Source of the DNA: Streptomyces sp. NRRL WC-3626
Lineage (GTDB): Bacteria; Actinomycetota; Actinomycetes; Streptomycetales; Streptomycetaceae
Direction of reading: 5' to 3'
Length of the DNA: 64,000 nucleotides
Assembly (NCBI RefSeq): GCF_000718785.1
Contig: NZ_JOCA01000003.1
Span: forward strand, 384,109 to 448,108
The notes beneath the pieces were generated by a model, which ran no database searches, had not been told where the DNA came from, and saw only the letters and a list, made by a program, of their open reading frames with translations. Below are positions 17,729-26,896 of this stretch, one piece after another. The position numbers and the translations under genes are program-made. How positions within the stretch are numbered: the stretch's first letter is position 1; every line of letters starts with the position of its first letter.

Positions 17729-18948
17729 GACGCCACCTCCAGCACCGTCTCCGCCGTCAGCGGGACCTCCGCGACCAGCAGGAACTCGCCCTGTCCGGTG
17801 AGCGCGGCGTCCAGCGTGCCGCCCACCGCCGACAGCCGCTCCCGCAGCCCCGCGAGTCCCGAACCGCCCTTGCCGGACGGAGCCGCGGCCCCGTCGTTGC
17901 GCACCGTCAGCACCACACGCCCCTCAGGCCTCCGCACCGACACGGTGCACTTCTTCGCGTCCCCGTGCCGCAGCACGTTGGTGGTCGCCTCCCGCACGAC
18001 CCAGCCGAGGACGGACTGCACCTCACCCGGCAGTCCGGCCGTGTCGCCGGTCACCTCGCAGTCGATCCCGGCCGCCCTCAGCACTCCCCGCGCACCGCTG
18101 AGTTCGGCCTCCAGGTCGACCTCCCGGTAGCCGCGCACCACATCGCGCACCTCCCGCTGGGAGTCCTGGGCGATGCGCTGCACCTCGATCATCTGCTCCA
18201 CCGCTTCGGGCCGTTCACGCCGCGCCAGCTGCACGGCGAGTTCGCTCTTGAGCGAGATCACGGCGAGGTTCCGTCCCAGTACGTCGTGCAGGTCCCGCCC
18301 GAACCGCAGCCGCTCCTCGGCGACGGCGAGCCGGGCGCGGGTCTCGCGCGCCTCGTCGAGGGCGAAGACGGCGTTGAGCAGCCAGACGGAGAAGACCGCG
18401 GTGAAGGCGATGAAACCGGCGCCGGCCAGCACGATCGCGGCCGTCGCCAGCGCGACGGGACCGGACACGCCCAGTGCCCAGGACATGAGGCCCGCTCCGG
18501 CCCCGAACCCGCCGACGAGGGCGAGGACGCGCCGCCGGTCGCGCATCCCGAGCGTGATCATGCCCGCTCCGTAGCTGAGCGCGGCCCCGAAGACCGAGCC
18601 CGCGGCGCTGTCGACGCCGTCGCCCGAGGGCCCGTGCTCCGCGATGCCGAGGGCGGCGACCGCGAGCGACGCGCTCAGCACGCCGAACGTCCACAGCAGC
18701 CGTACGGGCTGCGGGCGCCGGCCGCGGGTCCAGTCCAGGGCCCGGGAGACGACCGCCATGCCCACCGCCGCGTGCACCGCGACCAGCAGCAGCAGGACGA
18801 CGGCGAGCCGCCCTCCCACCTGGGCGAAGGACGAGAGCCCGATCGCGGCCACCTCGCTGAGGCAGACGAAGTGGAACGACCACCTCGTGTACGTCTCGAC
18901 CTTCGCCGGTGTGCTCTTGCGCCGCCACCAGCCGCCCGGCCTGCTCAT
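17725..18948 (-). CDS. DesK-type sensor histidine kinase
   Basis: A 407-residue membrane kinase with about six hydrophobic segments (25-65, 82-103, 116-134, 141-160, 164-190). The HisKA_3 box RFGRDLHDVLGRNLAV has phospho-His221. The C-terminal HATPase has VVREATTNVLRHGDAKK (N box) and GGSGLAGLRERL (G box). There is no large extracytoplasmic sensor, so sensing is probably through the membrane. It is partner of the adjacent regulator (4-nt overlap). An upstream in-frame extension reaching into the permease-gene end is not used. Confidence 0.9.
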   Translation of the reverse strand: MSRPGGWWRRKSTPAKVETYTRWSFHFVCLSEVAAIGLSSFAQVGGRLAVVLLLLVAVHAAVGMAVVSRALDWTRGRRPQPVRLLWTFGVLSASLAVAALGIAEHGPSGDGVDSAAGSVFGAALSYGAGMITLGMRDRRRVLALVGGFGAGAGLMSWALGVSGPVALATAAIVLAGAGFIAFTAVFSVWLLNAVFALDEARETRARLAVAEERLRFGRDLHDVLGRNLAVISLKSELAVQLARRERPEAVEQMIEVQRIAQDSQREVRDVVRGYREVDLEAELSGARGVLRAAGIDCEVTGDTAGLPGEVQSVLGWVVREATTNVLRHGDAKKCTVSVRRPEGRVVLTVRNDGAAAPSGKGGSGLAGLRERLSAVGGTLDAALTGQGEFLLVAEVPLTAETVLEVAS

Positions 18949-18980
18949 CCGCTCGTGCTCCGTCCCTGCCGTCGCCTACG

Positions 18981-19757
18981 TCAGCGCCTGGGTTCCCAGC
19001 GGAACCACCGCCGTACAGCAAACACCGCCAGCAGGGTCCAGGCCACCGCCGTCGCGAGGGCGCCCAGGGTCTCGGCCGCCGACAGGTCGCCGGTCCAGCC
19101 GCCGCGCACCAGGGTGACCACCGGGGTCAGCGGCAGCAGCTCGCAGACGGAGGCCAGCCGGTCGGGGAGGAACTCCAGCGGGACGAACATGCCGGAGCCC
19201 ATCATCGAGATGATCAGCAGCGGCATGGGTGTGACCTGGGCGCTCTCGGCGGTGCGGGTGAGGCCGGCGGTGGCGGCCGCGAGCCCGGCGCAGATCGCGA
19301 GCCCCAGCAGCAGGCCCAGGACGGCCAGATGCGGTGCGGACGGCGCGGACATGTCCAGCAGCACCGCACAGGCCGCGATCAGCACCAGGCACTGCGTCAG
19401 CCCGGTGAGGACGGACGGCAGCGCGGACCCGCCGAGGATCTCGGCGTCCCGCAGCTCGCCGGTGCGCAGCCGCTTGAGCACCAGTTCCTCGCGGCGGACG
19501 ACGTAGACGCCGACGAGGGCGGAGTACACGGCGAACAGCAGGGAGAAGCCGACGGCGGCGGGCAGGACGACGGTGCCGGGGGTCAGTCCCACCTCGGCGA
19601 GGTCCATCTCCTGGGCGGCCGACCGCACGCTGAGCGGCAGGACGAGCGGTACGAACAGCGCGGCGACGAGGGTGCCCTTGCTGCGGCCCAGCAGCGTCAG
19701 TTCGGCGCGGGCGAGGGCGGTCATCCGGCTCACCGGCGTGGTCATGGCGGTACTCAT
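18981..19757 (-). CDS. ABC-2 type transporter permease
   Basis: A 258-residue permease with about six membrane helices: LVAALFVPLVLPLSV, VLPAAVGFSLLFAVYSALVGVYVV, VLTGLTQCLVLIAACAVLL, LAVLGLLLGLAICAGLAAATAGL, PLLIISMMGSGMFVPLEFL and ALATAVAWTLLAVFAV. The EELVLKRLRTGELRDAEILGG loop is typical of DrrB/YvfS-like permeases. The ATG at 19757 overlaps the ATPase stop (ATGA), so the two subunits are co-translated. An exporter with the neighbouring ATPase; the substrate is unknown. Confidence 0.9.
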   Translation of the reverse strand: MSTAMTTPVSRMTALARAELTLLGRSKGTLVAALFVPLVLPLSVRSAAQEMDLAEVGLTPGTVVLPAAVGFSLLFAVYSALVGVYVVRREELVLKRLRTGELRDAEILGGSALPSVLTGLTQCLVLIAACAVLLDMSAPSAPHLAVLGLLLGLAICAGLAAATAGLTRTAESAQVTPMPLLIISMMGSGMFVPLEFLPDRLASVCELLPLTPVVTLVRGGWTGDLSAAETLGALATAVAWTLLAVFAVRRWFRWEPRR

Positions 19758-20716
19758 GCCGCGTACTCCTTCTTCGTCGCCGTGGCCGCCGACGCGTCCT
19801 TGGCGATCCCGAGGAACGCCTCCTCCAGGGATGCCGAGCGCACGTCCAGCCTGCGCAGTTCCACTCCGGTCTCCTGCGCCCACAGCAGCAGTCGGGTGGC
19901 GGCGCGCTGCAGTTCGCGGGTGCGCAGCCGGACGGTCCGGCCGTCGACGGTGTGGTCGCTCACGCCCAGCGCGGCCAGGGGCGGCAGGTCGCCCACGAAG
20001 TAGCCGTCGGGGAGTTCGAAGGTGATCCGGGACGGTTCGGAGGCGGTCACCTCGGCCGGGGTGCCGGTGACGGCGATGCGGCCCTCGTGCATGATCGCGA
20101 GCCGGTCGGCGAGGTTCTCGGCCTCCTCCAGGTAGTGCGTGGTGAGCAGGACGGTCGTACCGCGGTCGCGCAGGGCGCTCACCAGGTCCCAGGTGTCGTG
20201 GCGGCCTTCGGCGTCGAGTCCGGTGGTGGGTTCGTCGAGGAAGAGCACCTCGGGGTCGCCGAGCAGGGCGAGCGCCAGGTCCAGCCTGCGCCGCTGGCCG
20301 CCGGAGAGCTGCTTCACCCGGACACCGGCCTTCGCCTCCAGGCCCACCAGCGCCAGTACCTCCCCCTCGGGGCGGGCCCCGCTGACACAGCCGGCCCACA
20401 TGCGGGCGGTCTCGGCGACGGTCAACTCGGAGGGGAAGCCCCCTTCCTGGAGCATCACCCCGGTGCGGGGCCGTACGGCGGCACGCTCGGTGTACGGGTC
20501 GTGGCCGAGCACCCGGACCTGTCCGCCGGCGGGGGCGGCGAGGCCTTCGAGGAGTTCGACGGTGGAGGTCTTGCCCGCGCCGTTCGTGCCGAGCAGGGCG
20601 AAGATCTCGCCGCGCCGTACCGAGAAGTCGATCCCGCGGACCGCTTCGAACCCGCCCCCGTAGACACGTCGCAGGCCGGTGACCTCGATCACGTGTTCGT
20701 GTTCGTTCGCTTCCAT
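19754..20716 (-). CDS. ABC transporter ATP-binding protein (DrrA-like)
   Basis: A 320-residue nucleotide-binding protein. The Walker A is LGTNGAGKTST (about 41-51), the Q loop VMLQEGGFP, the signature LSGGQRRRLDLALAL (about 139), the Walker B EVLFLDEPTTGLD and the H loop LLTTHYLEEAE. A C-terminal extension (about 225-315) is typical of DrrA-like exporters. It is the first gene of the ABC-kinase-regulator operon. The CopZ-like or ion specificity cannot be told. The ATG at 20716 is 16 nt past a weak GGAATGCTCGAAGC region. Confidence 0.93.
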   Translation of the reverse strand: MEANEHEHVIEVTGLRRVYGGGFEAVRGIDFSVRRGEIFALLGTNGAGKTSTVELLEGLAAPAGGQVRVLGHDPYTERAAVRPRTGVMLQEGGFPSELTVAETARMWAGCVSGARPEGEVLALVGLEAKAGVRVKQLSGGQRRRLDLALALLGDPEVLFLDEPTTGLDAEGRHDTWDLVSALRDRGTTVLLTTHYLEEAENLADRLAIMHEGRIAVTGTPAEVTASEPSRITFELPDGYFVGDLPPLAALGVSDHTVDGRTVRLRTRELQRAATRLLLWAQETGVELRRLDVRSASLEEAFLGIAKDASAATATKKEYAA

Positions 20717-20814
20717 GCTTCGAGCATTCCGGCGGCGGGGGCGGTCCGGCAGTGCGGGCTGTCATCACAGGACATGACAAATGTCAGACGGGTCCGGAGG
20801 GGGTACATACGACA

Positions 20815-20841
20815 AAGACCCCGGTCGATGACCGGGGTCTT
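20815..20841 (-). terminator. Terminator after tRNA-Gly
   Basis: 12-bp stem AAGACCCCGGTC / GACCGGGGTCTT with a 3-nt loop, followed on the minus strand by TTTGTCG. Confidence 0.8.
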
Positions 20842-20848
20842 GATCTGG

Positions 20849-20921
20849 AGCGGACGACGAGGCTCGAACTCGCGACCTCAACCTTGGCAAGGTTGCGCTC
20901 TACCAACTGAGCTACGTCCGC
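20849..20921 (-). tRNA. tRNA-Gly(GCC), second copy
   Basis: 73 nt, acceptor GCGGACG/CGTCCGC, anticodon loop TTGCCAA. It differs from the copy at 17019 by a few acceptor-stem and T-stem bases. Confidence 0.95.
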
Positions 20922-21018
20922 AATGCCTCCGACCGGCTCTCACCGATCGGCGCGGGCACCAGCCTACCTGATCCTCCCCCGGAGGGGGGACCCCCAAGAG
21001 ACCGGTACGGCGATGCAG

Positions 21019-21090
21019 AGCGGGTGACAGGAATTGCACACTGCGCCTTCCCCCTGGAAGGGGGATGTTCTACTACTGAACTACACCCGC
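21019..21090 (-). tRNA. tRNA-Gly(TCC)
   Basis: 72 nt, acceptor GCGGGTG/CACCCGC. The anticodon stem TCCCC/GGGGA carries loop CTTCCAG (anticodon TCC). Confidence 0.93.
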
Positions 21091-21192
21091 ATGCACTTCG
21101 GGGCTTCGGCTTTTCAGCCTCGCCCCTCGGCGTGCTCCAGACTCTAGCTGATCAGCGGGGGTGCTGCGCAAGTCGGTTGCCGCGAGGGGCGG

Positions 21193-21259
21193 GTGACCGG
21201 CCGTCGGCACGGTCCACCCGAACGGCGTACCCCGGGTGGCCGGCGCACGGCCGGCTCAC
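21193..21259 (-). terminator. Compound stem-loop at the 3' end of the Lsr2-like gene
   Basis: An outer stem pairs about 21193-21204 with 21247-21259 (overlapping the stop codon) and an inner stem GGTCCACCCG / CCGGGTGGCC is at 21211-21220 and 21232-21241. Likely terminator for the minus-strand gene. Confidence 0.45.
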
Positions 21260-21573
21260 CGCGCTGCGGCGAACGCCTCGTAGACCTTCTTGGGGATCCG
21301 CCCGCGCGCGGGGACGTCCATCCTGTTGGCCTGGGCCCAGGCGCGGACCGCGGCCGGGTCCGGGGCGACCTCCGTCTGCCGGTACGTCTTGCCGGAGCGC
21401 GACCGCTTGCGGCCGGCGTCCACGTAGGGCTCGAGCGCCGTACGCAGTTTCCTGGCATTGGTTTCATTGAGGTCGATCTCGTACGACTTGCCGTCCAGTC
21501 CGAAGGCGATCGTTTCCGCCGCTTCCGAGCCGTCGATGTCGTCAAAGAGAGTGACCACGACCTTCTGCGCCAC
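21256..21573 (-). CDS. lsrL: Lsr2-family nucleoid-associated protein (Lsr2-like paralogue)
   Basis: A 105-residue protein. The N-terminal dimerisation region is MAQKVVVTLFDDIDGSEA, the middle EIDLNETNARKLRTALEPYVDAGR, and the C-terminal DNA-binding domain contains AVRAWAQANRMDVPARGRIP with the RGR AT-hook at about 90-92. Lsr2 proteins bind AT-rich minor grooves and silence xenogeneic genes. Streptomyces have two copies. The location directly upstream of purS matches, from memory, the paralogue called LsrL in S. coelicolor rather than the main Lsr2. The upstream DNA (21600-21900) is unusually AT-rich for this window and could be an autoregulatory target. Confidence 0.88.
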   Translation of the reverse strand: MAQKVVVTLFDDIDGSEAAETIAFGLDGKSYEIDLNETNARKLRTALEPYVDAGRKRSRSGKTYRQTEVAPDPAAVRAWAQANRMDVPARGRIPKKVYEAFAAAR

Positions 21574-21857
21574 GAATATCGGTCCCTTCGTGCGACACCT
21601 CTCGTCCGGACGTCCGTGATGACGTGCCGGGACATCGTCGAGATGTCGGCTGTCCGCCTGTAATCGGGCAAAGTATCTGCTAATGACAATTCATTTGTAC
21701 AGTGCCCGGCATTGCAATGTGAAGCCCGACTAAATCTGTCCGCGTGTCCGGGGCGCAATAGCGATGTGCGGGTGAACGGAGATCTTTCCCGGATCTTTTC
21801 CCGGATGTCTCCCCGCGATGCCGGATCGTGATCGTGCTCACGTAGATTCCTACAACT

Positions 21858-21889
21858 CTACCCGCGTAGAAATTTTGTGCGGGTAGTCT
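21858..21889 (+). promoter_or_regulatory. purSQL promoter with overlapping inverted repeat
   Basis: CTACCCGC (21858-21865) and GCGGGTAG (21879-21886) form a perfect 8-bp inverted repeat separated by 13 bp. It overlaps a -10-like TAGTCT at 21884-21889. It sits about 40 nt before purS. Candidate operator. Confidence 0.45.
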
Positions 21890-21926
21890 GAAGGAACCTG
21901 CTCAGCACCACACACCGGGAGTGCCA

Positions 21927-22190
21927 GTGGCACGCGTCGTAGTCGACGTCATGCTCAAGCCGGAGATCCTCGACCCCCAGGGCCAGGCGGTGCAGCGCGC
22001 ACTGCCGCGTCTGGGTTTCGAAGGGATCTCGGACGTCCGCCAGGGAAAGCGATTCGAACTGGAAGTTGACGGGCCGGTCGACGAGGCCGTGCTCGCCCGT
22101 ATCCACGATCTTGCTGAATCCTTCCTCGCCAACACCGTGATCGAGGACTTCACCGTACGGGTCGAGGAAGTCGCGGGGGCCGCGAAGTGA
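21927..22190 (+). CDS. purS: Phosphoribosylformylglycinamidine synthase subunit PurS
   Basis: An 87-residue subunit ([20 protein letters not shown], then [16 protein letters not shown]) that bridges PurL and PurQ in the FGAM synthase complex. The GTG at 21927 is preferred because GGGAG ends 6 nt upstream; a GTG at 21921 is also in frame. It overlaps purQ by GTGA, and PurS-PurQ-PurL are coupled in order. Confidence 0.95.
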   Translation: MARVVVDVMLKPEILDPQGQAVQRALPRLGFEGISDVRQGKRFELEVDGPVDEAVLARIHDLAESFLANTVIEDFTVRVEEVAGAAK

Positions 22191-22867
22191 CCGCTCGTAT
22201 TGGCGTCGTCACTTTCCCGGGCAGTCTCGACGACCGGGACACGCAGCGCGCGATCCGCGTCGCCGGCGCCGAACCCGTCGCCCTCTGGCACAAGGACAAG
22301 GACCTCAAGCAGGTCGACGCCGTGGTGCTCTGCGGCGGTTTCTCGTACGGCGACTATCTGCGCGCGGGCGCCATCGCGCGCTTCTCACCGGTGATGGACA
22401 CGGTCATCGACCAGGCCAGGGCGGGCCTGCCGGTACTCGGCATCTGCAACGGCTTCCAGATCCTCACCGAGGCGCACCTGCTCCCCGGCGGCATGCTGGG
22501 CAACGACCACCTGCACTTCATCTGCCGCGACCAGAAGCTGCGGGTGGAGAACGCGGACACCGCCTGGACCACCGACTACACGGCCGGCCAGGAGATCCAC
22601 ATCCCGCTGAAGAACATGGACGGCCGCTACGTCGCCGATCAGCGGACCCTGGACGAGCTGGAGGGCGAGGGCCGCATCGCCTTCCGCTACCTGGACGTCA
22701 ACCCCAACGGCTCGCTCAACGACATCGCCGGCATCACCAACGCCGCCGGGAACGTCGTCGGCCTCATGCCGCACCCCGAGCACGCCGTCGAGTCGCTGAT
22801 CGGTACGGGCCGTACCGACGGCCTGCCGTTCTTCACGTCGATCCTCAAGAAGCTGGTCAACGCATGA
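22187..22867 (+). CDS. purQ: Phosphoribosylformylglycinamidine synthase subunit PurQ (glutaminase)
   Basis: A 226-residue class I glutamine amidotransferase supplying ammonia to PurL. The nucleophile Cys lies in [12 protein letters not shown] (about 87), with LPGGMLGND after it, and the His/Glu pair is in [11 protein letters not shown] (about 200). It begins [17 protein letters not shown]. Overlaps at both ends (GTGA with purS, ATGA with purL) indicate coupled synthesis of the complex. Confidence 0.96.
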   Translation: MTARIGVVTFPGSLDDRDTQRAIRVAGAEPVALWHKDKDLKQVDAVVLCGGFSYGDYLRAGAIARFSPVMDTVIDQARAGLPVLGICNGFQILTEAHLLPGGMLGNDHLHFICRDQKLRVENADTAWTTDYTAGQEIHIPLKNMDGRYVADQRTLDELEGEGRIAFRYLDVNPNGSLNDIAGITNAAGNVVGLMPHPEHAVESLIGTGRTDGLPFFTSILKKLVNA

Positions 22868-25122
22868 GCCGGACGCCTCTGGACACGGTCGAGCACGCGG
22901 CCGCGACCCCCGACGTCGAGCTGCCCTGGGCCGAGCTGGGCCTGAAGAAGGACGAGTACGAGCGGGTGGTGGAGATCCTCGGCCGCCGCCCGACCGGCGC
23001 CGAGCTCGCCATGTACTCCGTCATGTGGTCCGAGCACTGCTCGTACAAGTCCTCCAAGGTCCACCTCCGCCAGTTCGGCGAGAAGGCCCCCGAGTCCGAC
23101 GCCATGCTCGTCGGCATCGGCGAGAACGCCGGCGTCGTCGACGTCGGCCAGGGCTACGCGGTCACCTTCAAGGTCGAGTCGCACAACCACCCCTCCTACG
23201 TCGAGCCCTACCAGGGCGCGGCCACGGGCGTCGGCGGCATCGTCCGCGACATCATCGCGATGGGCGCCCGCCCGGTCGCGGTCGTGGACCCCCTGCGCTT
23301 CGGCGCCGCGGACCACCCCGACACCAAGCGCGTCCTGCCGGGCGTCGTCGCCGGCATCGGCGGCTACGGCAACTGCCTGGGCCTGCCCAACATCGGCGGC
23401 GAGGTCGTCTTCGACGCCTGCTACCAGGGCAACCCGCTGGTCAACGCCGGTGCCATCGGCGTCATGCGGCACGAGGACATCCACCTCGCCAAGGCCTCCG
23501 GCGCCGGCAACAAGGTCATCCTGTACGGGGCCCGCACCGGCGGCGACGGCATCGGCGGCGCCTCGATCCTGGCCTCCGAGACCTTCGACGACGCCAAGCC
23601 GTCCAAGCGCCCCGCCGTCCAGGTCGGCGACCCCTTCCAGGAGAAGCTCCTCATCGAGTGCACCCTGGAGGCCTTCGCCGAGAAGCTGGTCGTCGGCATC
23701 CAGGACCTCGGCGCGGCGGGCCTGTCCTGCGCCACGTCGGAGCTGGCGTCGAACGGCTCGGGCGGTATGCGGGTCACCCTGGACGACGTACCGCTGCGCG
23801 ACTCCACGCTCTCGCCCGAGGAGATCCTCATGAGCGAGTCGCAGGAGCGCATGTGCGCGGTCGTCGAGCCGGAGAAGGTCGACCGCTTCCTCGAGATCTG
23901 CGACAAGTGGGACGTCATCGCCACCGTCATCGGTGAGGTCACCGACGGCGACCGGCTGGAGATCTTCTGGCACGGCGGCAAGATCGTCGACGTCGACCCG
24001 CGCACCGTCGCCCACGACGGCCCGGTCTACGAGCGCCCGTACGCCCGCCCGTCCTGGCAGGACGAGCTCCAGGCGGACGACGCGAACAAGCTGCCCCGGC
24101 CGCGGACGTCCGACGAGCTGAAGGACCAGGTCCTCAAGCTGGTCGGCTCGCCCAACCAGGCCTCCAAGCAGTGGATCACCCAGCAGTACGACCACTTCGT
24201 GCAGGGCAACACCGTCCTCGCCCAGCCCGAGGACTCGGGCATGATCCGCGTGGACGAGGAGACCGGCCTCGGCGTCGCCATCGCCACCGACGGCAACGGC
24301 CGCTACGCCAAGCTCGACCCGTACACGGGCGCGCAGCTGGCGCTGGCGGAGGCGTACCGCAACGTGGCGACGACCGGTGCGAAGCCGCTCGCCGTCTCCG
24401 ACTGCCTGAACTTCGGCTCGCCGGAGGACCCGGCGGTCATGTGGCAGTTCGCGGAGGCCGTGCGCGGTCTGGCGGACGGCTGTCAGCAGCTCGGCACCCC
24501 GGTCACCGGCGGCAACGTCTCCCTGTACAACCAGACGGGCGAGGCGGCCATCCACCCGACCCCGGTGGTCGCGGTCCTCGGCGTCATCGACGACGTGGCC
24601 CGCCGCACGCCGGTCGCCTTCCAGGAGGACGGCCAGCTGCTGTACCTGCTGGGCGACACGCGTGAGGAGTTCGGCGGCTCGGCCTGGTCCCAGGTGATCC
24701 ACGACCACCTCGGCGGCCTGCCCCCGAAGGTCGACCTGGAGCGTGAGCGGCTGCTCGGCGAGATCCTGATCTCCGCCTCCCGCGACGGCATGATCGACTC
24801 CGCGCACGACCTCTCCGACGGCGGTCTGATCCAGGCGGTCGTCGAGTCGGCGCTGCTGGGGCGGAAGGGCGCGCGTCTGATCGTCCCGGACGGCCTGGAC
24901 GCGTTCACCTTCCTCTTCTCCGAGTCGGCGGGCCGCGCGATCGTCGCCGTACCGCGCTCCGAGGAGGTCCGCTTCAACGACATGTGCGGCGCGCGAGGCC
25001 TCCCGGCCACCCGCATCGGCGTGATCGACGGAGACACGGTCGAGGTCCAGGGCGAGTTCGCCCTCCCCCTGGCCGACCTGCGCGAGACCCACGAGGCGAC
25101 GATCCCGGCCCTGCTGGCCTGA
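22864..25122 (+). CDS. purL: Phosphoribosylformylglycinamidine synthase subunit PurL
   Basis: A 752-residue small-type PurL, the ATP-dependent FGAR amidotransferase catalytic subunit. Landmarks are [16 protein letters not shown] (about 42), the [10 protein letters not shown] motif (about 105), [36 protein letters not shown] (about 550) and a C-terminal AIR-synthase-type lobe with [16 protein letters not shown]. It is the last gene of purSQL and is followed by a strong terminator. It acts with PurS and PurQ to make FGAM. Confidence 0.97.
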   Translation: MSRTPLDTVEHAAATPDVELPWAELGLKKDEYERVVEILGRRPTGAELAMYSVMWSEHCSYKSSKVHLRQFGEKAPESDAMLVGIGENAGVVDVGQGYAVTFKVESHNHPSYVEPYQGAATGVGGIVRDIIAMGARPVAVVDPLRFGAADHPDTKRVLPGVVAGIGGYGNCLGLPNIGGEVVFDACYQGNPLVNAGAIGVMRHEDIHLAKASGAGNKVILYGARTGGDGIGGASILASETFDDAKPSKRPAVQVGDPFQEKLLIECTLEAFAEKLVVGIQDLGAAGLSCATSELASNGSGGMRVTLDDVPLRDSTLSPEEILMSESQERMCAVVEPEKVDRFLEICDKWDVIATVIGEVTDGDRLEIFWHGGKIVDVDPRTVAHDGPVYERPYARPSWQDELQADDANKLPRPRTSDELKDQVLKLVGSPNQASKQWITQQYDHFVQGNTVLAQPEDSGMIRVDEETGLGVAIATDGNGRYAKLDPYTGAQLALAEAYRNVATTGAKPLAVSDCLNFGSPEDPAVMWQFAEAVRGLADGCQQLGTPVTGGNVSLYNQTGEAAIHPTPVVAVLGVIDDVARRTPVAFQEDGQLLYLLGDTREEFGGSAWSQVIHDHLGGLPPKVDLERERLLGEILISASRDGMIDSAHDLSDGGLIQAVVESALLGRKGARLIVPDGLDAFTFLFSESAGRAIVAVPRSEEVRFNDMCGARGLPATRIGVIDGDTVEVQGEFALPLADLRETHEATIPALLA

Positions 25123-25137
25123 CCCTCGGCTCCGTAC

Positions 25138-25171
25138 GCGGCCCCCGCCCGGTCCACCGGGCGGGGGCCGC
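25138..25171 (+). terminator. Terminator after purSQL
   Basis: 16-bp GC-rich stem (25138-25153 with 25156-25171) with a CC loop, 15 nt past the purL stop. Confidence 0.8.
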
Positions 25172-25189
25172 CTACGTGAGGCGTACGCA

Positions 25190-25202
25190 TAGGCTTCCGC
25201 CC
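25190..25202 (+). promoter_or_regulatory. Leaderless-type promoter TAGGCT-N7-ATG
   Basis: TAGGCT at 25190-25195 and the ATG at 25203, an arrangement identical to purD (same hexamer, same 7-nt spacing). No ribosome binding site. Confidence 0.5.
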
Positions 25203-26000
25203 ATGCCCCCGGCCAAGAAGCGTGCCCGTTCCTACGACCCGGCCAGGACCCGTGCCGCCGTGCTCGCGCAGTTCGGGCATGTCCGGGATGCCGTACACGG
25301 CCTCACCCCCGGGCAGCTCGCGCTGCCGACGCGGCTCGGGGACTGGACCGTGCGGGAGCTGGTGGCGCACACCGGGATGGCGTTGGCCGCCGTGGACCGG
25401 CTGCTCGGCGAGCCCGAGCCCGCGCGGCAGGACGGGCGGCTGGTCGACTGGCCGTCCGCCATCGGCGCCGACGCGGACTCCATCGCCGTGACCGCCCGAC
25501 GGCTCGCGGCCGAGCACCCCGACCTCGGCGCCCACCTCGACGAGGTCGAGCGGCGCTTCACCGACCGCCTCGACGCCCACCCCGGCGGCCGGCTGCTCCC
25601 CACCAGCGCGGGCGCCCTGCCCCTGGCCGACTACGTCGTCACCCGTACCGTCGAGCTCGTCGTCCACACCGACGACCTGAACGCCGCCGTCCCCGGCCTC
25701 GCCATCCCGTACGACCGTCAGGCCCTCGCCGCCTGCACCCGGCTGCTCGCCGACGCGCTCGCCGCGAAGGCGCCCGGCGGCTCGACGGAGGTGCGGATCC
25801 CGCCGTACGCGGTCGTGCAGTGCGTGGAGGGGCCGAGACACACCCGGGGCACCCCGCCGAACGTCGTCGAGACCGACCCGCTGACCTGGGCGAGGCTGGC
25901 CTCGGGCCGCACGGTGTGGCAGGAGGCGGTGGCCGGCGCGAAGGTGAGCGCGAGCGGGGAGCGGGCGGACCTGGGACCGTATCTGCCGCTGCTGGGCTGA
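25203..26000 (+). CDS. Maleylpyruvate isomerase/DinB-like (MDMPI) protein with SCP2-type C-terminus
   Basis: A 265-residue protein of the mycothiol-dependent maleylpyruvate isomerase-like family. The N-terminal four-helix DinB fold carries WTVRELVAHTGMAL (metal His about 60) and a second metal-site motif TVELVVHTDDL (about 160). The C-terminal region (about 190-260) resembles the sterol-carrier-like domain of the family. Many actinobacterial members have unknown substrates and may use mycothiol. The start was chosen at the ATG of MPPAKKRARSYD; an upstream in-frame extension overlaps purL and its terminator and is rejected. Confidence 0.78.
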   Translation: MPPAKKRARSYDPARTRAAVLAQFGHVRDAVHGLTPGQLALPTRLGDWTVRELVAHTGMALAAVDRLLGEPEPARQDGRLVDWPSAIGADADSIAVTARRLAAEHPDLGAHLDEVERRFTDRLDAHPGGRLLPTSAGALPLADYVVTRTVELVVHTDDLNAAVPGLAIPYDRQALAACTRLLADALAAKAPGGSTEVRIPPYAVVQCVEGPRHTRGTPPNVVETDPLTWARLASGRTVWQEAVAGAKVSASGERADLGPYLPLLG

Positions 26001-26048
26001 GTCCCGGCGGAAGGGGAACCACCTGCTCCCCGCCCTCGTCGAATCGGC

Positions 26049-26834
26049 ATGTACAGGCAGAAGCACAAGCAGCGCATGACCCTGACGGCCGTCGCCGTGC
26101 TCGTCGTCCCGCTCGCGGCTGCCTGCGGCAGCGAGCGGGCGGGAGCCGGCAGCGGCACCGCGCGGGCGGAGGAACCGGTCACCGGTGTCCGCTGGTCCAT
26201 CGACAGCGTCACCGTCGATGGCACCACCCACCGCGCCCCCGACGGGGCGAACCTCACCCTGGACGACGAGGGCGGCGCCGAGGGCAGCTACGGATGCAAC
26301 CTGTTCAAGGGCCGGGCCGTCGTCGAAGGCGACCGCGTCCGGCTCGGCGACCGGGAAACCACCCTGCGGGCCTGCGACGGGCCGACCATGGACCTCGAAC
26401 GCACCCTCGCCGAGACCCTCGGCGACGGCACTCTCAGGACCGACGCGCACGACGGCCGCCTCACCCTCACCACCGCGGCAGGCGACACCGTCCGCCTGAC
26501 CAGGGCCGAGGACTCCCCGCTGTACGGCACCAAGTGGACCGTCACCACCCCCGCCCTCGACCACCGCGCCCACCTCACCTTCGACAAGAAGGACGGAGCC
26601 GTCGCCGGCCGCCTCGGCTGCAACCAGGTCAACGCCGACGCCACCGTGCGCGACGGCCATATCACCCTCGGCGTGCCGTCCCTGACCCGAATGGTGTGCG
26701 AAGACTCACTCATGGACGGCGAGAAGGCGCTGACGAAACTTTTCGGCGGCACCGTGAATTACCGGATCGAAGGCCGGACCCTCACGCTGACCAGCGAAAA
26801 CGGCAAGAGCGTCCGAGCCGTCGCGCAGCGCTGA
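26049..26834 (+). CDS. Two META-domain lipoprotein (HslJ-like)
   Basis: A 261-residue exported protein. A short positive N-terminus and a hydrophobic stretch VAVLVVPLAAACGS give a probable lipoprotein signal, with Cys about 26 as the lipidated residue; the -3 residue is Ala rather than Leu, so the lipobox is imperfect. Two META/HslJ-type repeats follow. The first (about 45-155) has GSYGCNLFKG, the second (about 160-258) GTKWTV and GRLGCNQVNAD. Both keep the central GCN motif. Related E. coli HslJ is linked to heat/novobiocin response; the role here is unknown. It stands alone between the MDMPI and purF genes. Confidence 0.8.
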   Translation: MYRQKHKQRMTLTAVAVLVVPLAAACGSERAGAGSGTARAEEPVTGVRWSIDSVTVDGTTHRAPDGANLTLDDEGGAEGSYGCNLFKGRAVVEGDRVRLGDRETTLRACDGPTMDLERTLAETLGDGTLRTDAHDGRLTLTTAAGDTVRLTRAEDSPLYGTKWTVTTPALDHRAHLTFDKKDGAVAGRLGCNQVNADATVRDGHITLGVPSLTRMVCEDSLMDGEKALTKLFGGTVNYRIEGRTLTLTSENGKSVRAVAQR

Positions 26835-26883
26835 TCCGCGGCCGGGGCCGTATCCCGCATTCGGACCAGCGCCCGGCCTCGCC

Positions 26884-26896
26884 TACACTCGGAGGC
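26884..26896 (+). promoter_or_regulatory. Candidate promoter TACACT directly before purF
   Basis: TACACT at 26884-26889, 7 nt before the GTG at 26897. GGAGG at 26891-26895 is too close to the GTG to serve as a normal ribosome binding site, so initiation may be leaderless. Confidence 0.4.

Noticed and set aside
17114..20716. Antibiotic resistance island reading of the ABC/two-component set
   Set aside because: Consistent with a typical conserved exporter-sensor operon; nothing in composition suggests transfer.
22687..25092. Long minus-strand frame opposite purL
   Set aside because: Shadow of purL; composition is Val/Asp/Gly/Arg-rich with no family.
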